Of a stretch of 64,000 nt of DNA, positions 50,201 to 60,160 are shown in pieces. The stretch is from Boswellia sacra. Its lineage: Eukaryota > Streptophyta > Magnoliopsida > Sapindales > Burseraceae. A program made the translations under genes and the position numbers. The stretch lies in NCBI GenBank assembly GCA_013180625.2, contig SNVD02012968.1, positions 682,001 through 746,000 of the forward strand, given 5' to 3'. The notes under the pieces are model-generated. The model did not search any database. It saw only the letters and a list, made by a program, of their open reading frames with translations, and was not told the origin of the DNA. The first letter of the stretch is position 1; the number at the start of each line of letters is the position of its first letter.

Positions 50201-51120
50201 CGGAGGATACGTGATGGTTCTTTCATTTATCTACTCTTGTATGTTGATGATATGTTGATAGCTTCGACGAATGTCAAAGAAATTGTAAAGTTGAAGACTC
50301 AGTTGAATCGAGAGTTTGAGATGAAGGATTTGGGTGAAGCTAAGAAGATTCTAGGTATGGAGATTAGCAGAGATAGAGGAAGAAGCAAGATTTGTTTGAC
50401 TCAGAAGCAATATCTGAAGAAGGTATTACAGCGGTTTGGCATTACAGAGCAGTCAAAACCTGTAAGTACCCCACTTGCTCCTCATATGAAGCTGAGTGCA
50501 TCTTTATCTCCTAGTACAGATGAGGAACAAGAGTATATGTCTCGAGTTCCGTATGCTAATGCAGTTGGTAGCATGATGTATGCTATGGTGTGTACAAGAC
50601 CCGACATTTCACATGCAGTTGGAGTTGTGAGCAGGTATATGCATGATCCTGGTAAAGGACATTGGCAAGCAGTGAAATGGATTCTACGGTATTTGTTGAA
50701 AACCGTAGATGTTGACTTAGTCTTTGAGAGGGATGATACATGTGGTCAGTATGCTATTGGTTATGTTGATTCTGATTATGCTGGTGATTTGGATAAACGT
50801 CGATCAACAACCGGTTATGTGTTTACTCTTGCAAGAGTACCAGTGAGTTGGAAGTCTACCTTACAGTCTACAGTGACTTTGTCTACTACAGAGGTAGAGT
50901 ATATGGCAATGACAGAGGCTGTGAAGGAAGCTATTTGGTTACAGGGATTGCTGGATGAATTGGGCAGAAGAAGATCAGTCTTTAATGTGACAGTCAGAGT
51001 GCTATCCATTTAACGAAGAATCCAGTGTTTCATGTTCGTACAAAGCATATTGATGTTCGGTATCATTTTGTGCGAGAGATTATTGATGAAGGGAGAATCT
51101 TACTTTAGAAGATTGAGACT
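47221..51120 (+). pseudogene. Copia gag-pol polyprotein, interrupted
   Basis: Starts MASSLTVPEKTV (gag). It is broken by a stop and frame change near 47418, a frame change near 48985 inside integrase (AERMNRILLEKV resumes in another frame), stops at about 49415 and 49539, and a frame change near 50990 in RNase H. Domains in order: gag with zinc knuckle CAFCREKGHWKKDC (about 47937); aspartic protease WIMDSGCTYH (about 48100); integrase zinc motif WHMRLRHAG...CEYC (about 48505-48615) and core with DVWGP and DNGGEY (about 48690, 48880); reverse transcriptase with LYVDDML (about 50235); RNase H with DSDYAGDLDKRRSTTGY (about 50770). At least four disabling changes, so not autonomous as it stands. 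Confidence 0.93.
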
Positions 51121-51311
51121 GTCGAGAATCCCGCAGATATGTTGACTAAAATTGTAATAGCGATCAAGTTCAGTCATTGTTTGGACTTGATCAACATTAT
51201 ACGAGTTTGACCGCGCCATTGGGCACATTTGGAGGCGTTGCAGTTGTGATAGAGAATGTGGAAAAAAGAAGAGTTTTGTGGTGGATTGGCTAAATCGCCA
51301 AGGTGGAAAAT

Positions 51312-51849
51312 TGTTGGAGTATTGGCACTTTAGCCAATTACTTGTATGTGCAAAGATCCCACATGGAGTGAGAGTTTTTGTGTTGGAGAGACTTGGGCTT
51401 ATAAATAAAAGCCAAGTCTTCTCACTTTGTTATCCCATTGAAAATTCTCCTCCACCCCCTCTATTTGTAAAGTCCCACATATAAGACCTCATAGTTTAAG
51501 GGCCTTTCATTAAGGACCTTAAAGTTTGTAATATTTGTTTTTTTCCATTTGTTTTGGGTATTTGTAGTATTGCCCAATTGTTTGAGTAATTATAGTTTAG
51601 TCCAACTATTTGGGTAATTACAGTTTGGCCCAATAGTTGTGGTATTTGTATTGTGGCCCAAAAGTTTGTAATTCTCTTTGAAGATAGTGAAAAGTTTCTT
51701 CAGCGGCGCCCGAATCTTGATGTTCTTTCTATTTCTGCATTGCGATTGATTGATTGCCTCTTTAGTTGCTATTATATTCAATTATCTAGCATAGTTTGTG
51801 TTGTGCATTTTGGTTGTTCTGTTGGTTATCACTTCCGCCGTGCATAACA
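51312..51849 (+). repeat. Copia 3' LTR
   Basis: 538 bp. Compared with the 5' LTR it lacks about 31 bases after CAGCGGCGCCC and carries an extra tandem segment of about 28 bases around ATTTGGGTAATTACAGTTTG near 51607. The two changes nearly cancel in length. Confidence 0.93.
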
Positions 51850-52919
51850 GCTTCCTCATCATACAGCAGGTATTTCGAGAGAATTAGGTACGCTTCTAGC
51901 ATCATTTGAATCTTTTATCTCTTATTTCCTCGATCCATTTCCTTTGCCTTTTCAGCCCTTATTGATTTACCACCAACTTGTGAAACGTACTGGATTTAGG
52001 CTGAAGCTTAGAAGAGCTCTTATTTCCAGTTTCTTATCATGCCTCGAAATCAATGTCTTCCTTCCTTTTAAAGCCATCAACTTCAAATTTTCACACTTCA
52101 GGTGACTCTATATACTTATGCTTTATGGGTTTTGGACTGTCATAGTCCATCTGTTTTATAAGGGCTCCTTTCAATCAGATTCTTGCAAGTTTGATGCATT
52201 GGAAGTGGGATCATTTGAGCAAATGACAAAGTAATTTTCTTAGATGTATTTAAGATTGTCGTTCTAGTGGTTCTTGTCTGGATTTAGGTTGTTCTTTTGT
52301 TGGATTCATTTATTTTGAAAGAGAACATAAGATTATGCATGTTAGTTTTCCTTTATGCTCTCTTTCATCTCCAATATTGTTGTTTAATGTTACATTAGTT
52401 TTCCGCTGTGCTCTCTTTCATCTGCAACATTGTTGTTTAATGTTACAGGAGTGGCCAGAAGAAGTGTACCCTCCCTATGCCAATGGGCCTGGATACGTGA
52501 TTTCCAGTGATATTGCCAAATTTATTGTCTCTAAACATGGGAATCAGAGCCTAAGGGTTAGTAAGACCAAACACTTATTTGTTTCCTTGCGGGATGCTCT
52601 CTTTCTTTTTATCCTCTCCACTTAACCCTTTTTGATGAAATAATTTTTCTTGCAACCTTTTCGCTGCCTCACTAATAAACAACTGGGATATACTGTTTCT
52701 TGTTGGTGGCAGCTCTTCAAGATGGAGGATGTGAGTATGGGGATATGGGTTGAACAATTTAACAGTTCAACTACTATCCAGTACTCTCACAACTGGAAAT
52801 TTTGTCAGTATGGATGCATGGAAGGTTACTACACTGCACATTACCAATCCCCAAGGCAGATGATCTGCCTTTGGGACAAGTTGGCCAGAGGTCGGCCGCA
52901 TTACTGCAACTTCAGATGA

Positions 52920-53591
52920 CAAGCAACTCTAGCTGATTATGTATAATACAACCATTGTTCCTATTGCCCCCATGATTGGCACTACCCTTTTCTCCAATCT
53001 GTGTTAAATGAAGTAGGCTCTGAGTATGGCTGTGTAGAGCGACAACACATTTTTTTGGGGGGAATGGAGAAGCTATTGTACCTTGAACTGATTGCGGCAG
53101 ATAATTAGGTCACATTTTGAGGCGTGAATAGAAAACAATGCAAAATACTTAGAAAGGATAATGTATATTATTTTGACACATGAAATATCAATTTAGTTGA
53201 TGCAAATACTTAGAAGCTTACATATCCCCATGTGCAAATTTTTATTTAGTTGCTTATATTGGCTTAGCTTCCAAATGTTTGATTTCCTCTTTGGCCCTTT
53301 ATGTTACAGAACTTCTACAATTATCACAATCACCATATATACTTACAATTCCTACTAATTCTCCATCTAGAGTCTCGAGGTCGATAATGTATGACCTGAT
53401 ATATAATGGATTTGATGTGTTGGTTTAGTAAATGCAAGTTACGTCTTATTGATAAATGAACAAAATTTGTTGTGGAATAAAAGGACAAACAACTAACTAT
53501 TGACACAAATCAGAGTAAGCATTTGCTTCGTAGTGTTTATGTAAGGTGAGTGGATTGCGGTGAGTTGTGGGCAAAGAAACTATTTTGGATC
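52920..53591. other. 3' flank of the duplicate galactosyltransferase
   Basis: Near-identical to 24,226-24,891. Contains no gene of its own; ends at the insertion site of the 3.9-kb element. Confidence 0.6.
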
Positions 53592-53596
53592 ATTTA

Positions 53597-56500
53597 TGTA
53601 ATACCCATTGGGTTTTGAACGCATTGGGCTATGAAGAAGGCCCGGCCCGGCCCAAAATTTTAGTTATAAATAAGAGAGGGTGAATAGGAAATGGGAGAGA
53701 ATTCTGAAATTTTGTTTGGAAAATCCGTTTTTACTGTTCACCGTCGGATACTGTTCACCGCCGCATTTGAGTAGCGATTCCGGTCGATTTTCGGTGAGTC
53801 TTCAGCCCTACAATATATCATTTTGAAGCTTGTAATGTCCTCTTTCCATCCATATATATGTTGTCCTTGGGTTCTTCACCGTTTTTGCGGATCGAAGTGT
53901 GGAAGCCGACGGCTTCCTATGCGTTTTTCGGCCAAAATCCGGTGAGTTACCGGTGAATCTTTACATTAAATTAAAGCTTGTTCCATGCTCTTTCTAACCA
54001 TACCAATTTTGTTACATGTTGATATACGAATTTTGCAAATCAGAGAGAAATGAAATTCAGTCACTATTCACTCACCGGCGACGACTTTCCGGCGAAATTT
54101 TCGGTTATGCTTTCTGGCCATTAAATAATTCTTATAACATTATTCATCCATAAAGGAGCTTAAATTCAGTGAGTGGATTATATTTTGAGAATTTTATTTT
54201 ATATTAAAGTGTATTAAATTTATAGTTTTTTTTATATGATTTACGTTATTAGATTAATTAATTGAATTATATTAAAATGTTTTTAGAATCGATAATGATG
54301 AATTTTGTATTTCGGAAATAAGCGTATGTAAAGTATTTAATTTTGGATAAAAGAGATGGTTATGGGTGATGCTAGTGAATTAATTTTTGAATATATAGTA
54401 TGCGTTGTTTTGATAAGTTTGAATACAATAAAAAAATGAAATTAAAGTGAAAGATGTAGAATGAATGTATATTGTATGTCAATAGAAAGGAGAAAGTTTT
54501 TTTTATGATTGGAAAAGAGACAATTACAATTAAATAAATTTGTATAGAAAATTGAAGTATTTAGTTATCTCCTTTAAATAAATACTCATGTTGAAGAAAT
54601 GATGTTTTTGATTTACAAAATGATGAGTGATTTTATATTCAAAATAATAGCAAATTAAAAAGAAAAAGTTTTGGAAATTAGAATTTAATTCTGCAGGGGT
54701 GATAATGCCAAATTCTAAAACTGCCTAGCAGTAGGGGTTGAATTGTAAAATTTAGAAAACTGTTTCAGAAATTGCAGGTACTTGAATGCAGAATTCTAAA
54801 AAAAAATTTTAGGATAATCAAAATGATTTCAGTTAAAGCATGACATTTAAGATTTTGGAAATCTTCGAAATTCTGAACTAATATTTTTGAAAATTAATTA
54901 AATTTCGAAGTATAATTATATGAAAGAATGTTGTATAAATATTATATCGAAAGTATGAGATTTTGAGATAGCTTATAGCGAGATGAAAAGCATTTTATTT
55001 TATGAATATTTTAGAAAGTTTTGGAAAGAGTAGAAGTTTTATTTTTCTGGATAATTAGAAATATGTTTTAGTATTTACTTAGTTATGTTTATTTAACATT
55101 TTATAGAATTTCTGAGAATCTTAGCGAATTTAGAAGAATTTAAGTTAGTTCTTTTGTATTTCTCGTGGCTAGATAGATCTATTTGTTATATTTGCTTTCA
55201 ATTATTAAGATGTTTCAAAGCTAGTTTTCAAAATAGTTGTAGACATAAATTTTAGTTTAAAAAAAAATAGTTTTGAATAAAGATATGGCACTTTGAAAGA
55301 AAGATTCATATTTTATATATGAATTGTTTTCTATATTATTACGGATGCATATTTTACTATTTTATGGAAAGTGTAAAAGCAGAACAATTATGATCATATT
55401 TTTTTATAGAAATTTGATTTCAAGGATTTCTCAAAGTATTTGCAATTATTCTTTTAAATATTTATCATGGATTTTCAAGGATTCAGATATTATAAGTTTC
55501 AGCTTATATAAGTTTTGTAAATTTTGATAAATCTGCTTGAGAAGCAATGGTTTAGCATATAAAGCAAATTTTGAAAAGAAATCAGTTTTAGCGAAAAGAA
55601 GAAAGTTTAATTATATTATACTAAGCTAGTACCCAACTCACTTAGACAGTGAGACAGTAGATTTCAGACAGAAAGTTATAAAGATAGAGGCATTTGGGGC
55701 CCGTTCAGACACACATAGAGGCTTTGGGCCGTGTGATTTTGGCGCTTTAACCCTTTGGGGGTAGCTCTGCGCATGCGTATGACCAGATAGTAGGCTTGTG
55801 CGATGTTAGATCTCGTCAGGTACAAATAGCTTTGCCTGCGTGATGTAGATCTCACCAGGTATGAGATTCAGATAGCAAGCCTGTGCGATGTTAGATCTCG
55901 TCAGGTACAGATAGCTCTGCCTGCGTGATGTAGATCTTACCAGGTATGAGATTTAGATAGCAAGCCTGTGCGATGTTAGATCTCGCCAGGTACAGATAGC
56001 TCTGCCTGCATGATGTAGATCTCATCGGGTATGAGGAAATATAGATAGCTCTGTCTGTGCGATGTTAGATCTCGCTAGGCAAGATCAGACAGATTTAGGG
56101 GTACTTGTTTAGTATAATAAAAAGAGTTTTAAATACGTTTATATGAGTTAGTTTGAGAAGGAAGCATTATTAATAAAAGTTTCTTTTGCAAGAAGATAAG
56201 AAATTATGTTTTGTTTATTAAATAACTGAAATGATGATTTTAGCACATCATCATGAGTTTTATTTTATAAGAATGAAAAAATATGCATTCTTTTCACTGC
56301 TTTTAAAGAGTATAGAATCAAGTAATTTTATTTAAAAAATTTTAATTAAAAGTTATTTGTTTTGAAACTTCTATGAGAGATTTGATGATATTTTGACAAG
56401 TACGATAGATTTTTCTTAAGTATAAATATGATATGAGTTTCTAATTAGAAATGTATTAAATGATTTTATTATGAGATAGTAATAGTCATGCAATTTATGA

Positions 56501-57525
56501 TTTGTTTAGAGAATAAATTTAGCAAGTGATTGAGTATTTAATGAGACGAATGTTATTTAAAAGTTCTATGTTATTTTAGTTCTTTTGGCATCTGTTTATA
56601 CATTTTTTTAGAAAAGAAAGAGATATAGTGATATATTTTGCAGTGTATATGAGATTAAATAAGGGTGGTTCAAAATAAAGGTACGCAACTGATTTGCTTA
56701 TATAGTTTAAGAATATTAAGTTATTTAGGTAAGTAAGTTGAAGAATTATATAAAGTATTTTCTTTACAGAGGGTTAATAAATTTTTTATAGTTGTATTAT
56801 AAGAATGAAGTTTATAAAGAAAGTTGAGAAGAAATAGTCGTTTGTACGTTATTTTGAAAAGAAGAGTATACTGGTTCCCTTTTAAAAGTAATTATACATT
56901 GTATTTTGTTTTAAGAAAAATGAGATTTTAAAACACAAAGCTTTATTCAAGAAATGAGTTGTATGAAATAAAGAAAGTAATATTTTATGTAATAAAATTA
57001 GTCCACTCACTAAGCCTTTAGCTCATTCTTTTCCTATTTTTCTTCCCAACCAGGTGCTACAGGCTTGGTGCTAAGCTGTCTCTAATCCATAAAGGAAGGC
57101 CACACGATGTATAATAATTTTTCATGCATTGAAAGTATTTTATTTTTTTATGTATTGTATAAGCTTTTAAATATTAAGTATGTTGAATATGACTTATTTA
57201 TCTTTTAGTATATTGTGGTTAATAAGGACGAAAGTCCCAAAAGAAGTTGGGATGAGGAATAGTTTATAAGTGTATAAATGTGTGTTTTTGCAGGGAGTTT
57301 TCTTCAAATTATATGGGAAACTCTGCCGGTTTTTCATTAAAATTTTCGGAGGATTTTTTTTTAGTATTTTACATAAAAGACCTGAACTAGAAATAATTTT
57401 TTTATGAAAAGTTTTATCAAAGCGACTGAGCAAAAAGTGTGAAAAAAATAGTTAATTAAAGACCGTTCTCTTAGTAAATAGTTTTAGGTACGATTTACCT
57501 GTATAGTTAGGGGTGGGTCATATCA
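53597..57525. mobile_element. 3.9-kb TG...CA insertion, probable large solo LTR (gypsy-type)
   Basis: 3,929 bp beginning TGTAATACCC and ending GGGTCATATCA (imperfect mirrored ends), flanked by the 5-bp duplication ATTTA (53592-53596 and 57526-57530). The parental duplicate at 24,890 shows the uninterrupted site. It has no coding sequence, primer-binding site or internal pair of repeats, which favours a single long LTR rather than a full element. An ACTCACTAAGCC...GGTGCTACAGG passage (57005-57065) resembles wording in long gypsy LTRs; that assignment is tentative. Inside are AT-rich stretches and an 85-87-bp tandem repeat. Confidence 0.75.
55790..56100. repeat. Tandem repeat, three and a half units of about 85-87 bp
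   Basis: Units start near 55790, 55876, 55961 and about 56046. Each carries CTGTGCGATGTTAGATCTCG and a second half-unit GCGTGATGTAGATCTCACC. The half-units resemble each other (GATGT.AGATCTC.CCAGGTA), so the array is a higher-order repeat of a roughly 43-bp motif. Confidence 0.85.
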
Positions 57526-58279
57526 ATTTATGTCGCATTCACCAAACACCCAACAGCTTCGTGTTGAATCGAATCATGGTGGGTCGTTTATGTTGTGCAA
57601 AATGTAGAAATTGTGTACCCAGGCATTATTGTTGCTTAGACAGGAAGACAAGTCCATGCACGCTTAATTTCTACGACGTGTTTGGATACTTTTAACAAAA
57701 GGTCTTCTATAGAAGTGACTATAGGCATCTCCATCTAGTCAAAAGCACTTCAAATTTAAGATTCGATAATCACCGTAAAATTTAGCAAAACACTTTAATT
57801 GTTTTATTGTTATATTTATGGTAACAAAAATAAGGAATTTGTTTTCGCTTTCAAGCATGTTCGCCAGAGTAGAATAGCGAGCTTTTAGGATGGGAACCGT
57901 GTTACGATGGCTTCGGTTGAAACTGTCCCTAAAGTTAAAACAAGACCTGTTCCACTCATAAATTTATACCTAATGTTGGTTCCATAAAAAAAGATTAGAA
58001 AAAAAGTTATCATTATACCAACACCATAAACTATAATGGATTAGTTTAATTGTGACAAAAAATTTACAATTTTGCAAAGAATATTCTTATAATGAACACA
58101 TGTCAAGATTGCAAAGACATTAAATATTTATATAAAATCATCCTTTATTGTTGATTCGTATCATATTAAAGTCAATAACAGCTTTTAGATTGTTACTATT
58201 ATCAAAATCGATAATAATTGAAAATAATAATGAAAGAGACGGAAACGTGATTATTTTAGTTTTAAAATATTGGCACAGA

Positions 58280-58880
58280 CTATTAATTGAAGGGTGACAA
58301 TTAAATTATTAATGTCGACGTGGAGAGTTTGATTGACTGCTTAATGCGGAGAGTTGTGGAAGGAGAGCGAGAGCACATGCACATCTTTGTCCTCCCTACA
58401 ACTGTTGGGTCCCACCACCCTTCTTTCCTTCTCAGGAACTAGCTAAACCTCCAATACATAAGTCGGACCCACCCAACGGACTCCTCCAATTGCCTCCCAC
58501 GTGCCACTCACATTACCTTCGACAACCGGCGATTCAAACCCAAACCACCCCCGCTCCCCTCTTTCCCCGGCCCAAACTCCACTGATTCCACGAGTCGACC
58601 AAAGGCATCGGGGCCCACCCTTCGCTTGTCTTCGCGGCCGAAACGTATGCTATCCGTCCCAATCTGTCGGCAGCACCGTGATGGTGCCACGTATCGTGTA
58701 TTGCACGGGAATCTTATCCACTTTTACCACGTGGCTCCTTTAACTTTCTGTTGGAACCTGGTGGCCGGGGGAAGACCATCCATAAATATCTCTCTCGATT
58801 TCAGTTATATTGACACTTTAATCTTTCGTCTAAAAGACGTTACCTGCAAACCTGGCATTTACATCCAATAAAAAGAATAC
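58280..58880 (+). promoter_or_regulatory. Second copy of the GC-rich promoter-like block
   Basis: Collinear with 25,650-26,270. Keeps CCCACGTGCC, ACCACGTGGC and the TATA-like CCATAAATATCTC, but the middle site is CCACGTATC and the C-run is lost. No coding sequence follows. Confidence 0.4.
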
Positions 58881-59679
58881 TAATATACTTAATTTCTTTA
58901 TTTTCGTTAAATTATTTTTTGTATTTCACTCGAATTATATCTTTCACATTTGTTTATATTTCTTCGAGTGCAATTTATATACGGGGATGTAAAAAAGTGG
59001 GACCAAATTAAGGGTAGTGCTTCAATTATGTGTTAAAAAATTTAAATGTCATGAGTTTATCAAATCAATGCGAGTAAACCTCGATATTTCAGTTTATGTT
59101 TTTCAACCACACACTGAAATACTTGCACCGAGCACATTGTCTATCCAATGTCAATGTGTAAATATATTGTTAAAAAAAAATTGAAAAAATAGACATAATT
59201 AGGGACCTTCATTAACATTTGAACACATCCTGAAAAGTTTTCATGTCATAGACACTTTTTTGATAAAATGACTCAATTACCCTAATGTATTCAATTTTTT
59301 TCCAAAGCCTTATTTCCCTCTTCAGTCAAAAATTACCGAAACCCATCGACAGTTCTCGAAACGCAAACCAACACGAGCATCGGCTTAGGATAGAAGCAAG
59401 ACGACACAGAGAAAAGGACCCATCGACATTGAGGTACGTTTATTTGTCGGTTTTTTCGTAGTTTATGTGATTTATTTGGTTGTTTTCTGTTTCGTTAGAT
59501 TTGATTTAGTTTTAAGGGAATTTGAATTAGGGGTTTGAGTTTCCGTCGGATTTATGAACTTATTCTATGTTTTTAGGGATAAATCTAATGTTATAATGTG
59601 ATTTTTGTGGTTTGATGTGGGTAAAAACTGACGAAACGGAGTGGTTTCGTTGGGAGGTAGACGATGCGAGTGTTGGATG

Positions 59680-60010
59680 CACATCCGACACCACTCGACA
59701 CTCGACACATACGTTTCGAGTCATGTCGGATGTGAATTCGACACTTGATATCAGTCTATTTTCGAAGACATCAAGTGTCGGATTATTGCACTCGACACCT
59801 ACGTGTTGCGTCGTGTCGGATTCACATCCGACACTCGATATCAATATAATTTCGAAGACATATGAATCCGACACTCGACACTACCTTTCATTAGACATGT
59901 CGAGTGTCGCGTTAGTGGAGCGTCGGTCATCATGCATCGTGTGTCGAGATAACTGTGTCGCGTGTCAGATGTCATGTGATGTCGAGTGTTTATGTCGAGT
60001 TTCATCGAGC
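59680..60010. repeat. Dense array of CGACAC / GTGTCG words
   Basis: In about 330 bases, CGACAC occurs at least eight times and GTGTCG at least five times, often as TCGACACTCGACAC or its complement, mixed with TTCGAAGACAT repeated at about 59760 and 59850. Spacing is irregular and both orientations are interleaved, so it can form many alternative hairpins. It lies just upstream of the MULE remnant; whether it belongs to that element is unknown. Confidence 0.7.
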
Positions 60011-60160
60011 GTTTAGGTAGAAATGATGTTTTTGTGCCTTTTGTAAGCAATTTTGTAACGATTTACTGTCCACGCCCTTATATGATACGTCTCTATCATG
60101 CAGGATATGAAAACTTTACGCATACTTATGCGATACAATGGTTCTTGGACTATACAAGAG

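Larger units (their letters stand above)
46515..51849 (+). mobile_element. Complete Ty1/Copia LTR retrotransposon, coding region disabled
   Basis: 5,335 bp with 541- and 538-bp LTRs (TGTTGGAG...GCATAACA), flanked by the 5-bp duplication GCTTC (46510-46514 and 51850-51854). The primer-binding site TGGTATTAGAGTC starts at 47058, three bases inside the 5' LTR, and a purine-rich tract (AAGGTGGAAAAT) precedes the 3' LTR. The order gag, protease, integrase, reverse transcriptase, RNase H is Copia. It sits in intron 5 of the galactosyltransferase duplicate; the empty site is preserved in the parental gene at 23157-23161. Confidence 0.96.
45678..52919 (+). pseudogene. Partial duplicate of the galactosyltransferase (exons 4-7 only)
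   Basis: Copies of exon 4 (45678-45806), exon 5 (45955-46128), exon 6 (52449-52556) and exon 7 (52713-52919) keep exactly the parental lengths (129, 174, 108 and 207 nt) and open frames, including CDDDTF and the C-terminus. Exons 1-3 (signal anchor, lectin domain, start of the GT31 domain) are absent. The acceptor before exon 4 reads TTGTAC where the parent has TTGTAG, so it cannot splice normally. The Copia element occupies intron 5. Substitutions include NVTAA to NGTTT and WAFTYE to WAVTYE. No function as a transferase is expected. Confidence 0.9.
45401..59173 (+). repeat. Segmental duplication, second copy (with nested insertions)
   Basis: Direct-orientation copy of 22,046-26,543. Homology begins at AGAATTTGAGCTATATAAGT (parental AGAATCTGGGCTATACAAGT) and ends near AATATATTGTTAA. 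It is interrupted by the Copia element at 46,515-51,849 and the 3.9-kb LTR-like element at 53,597-57,525. Remaining sequence is collinear with few substitutions and small indels. Confidence 0.9.

Noticed and set aside
55790..56100. CRISPR-like array
   Set aside because: The repeats are contiguous 85-87-bp tandem units without unique spacers, in plant nuclear DNA inside a retroelement-like insertion.
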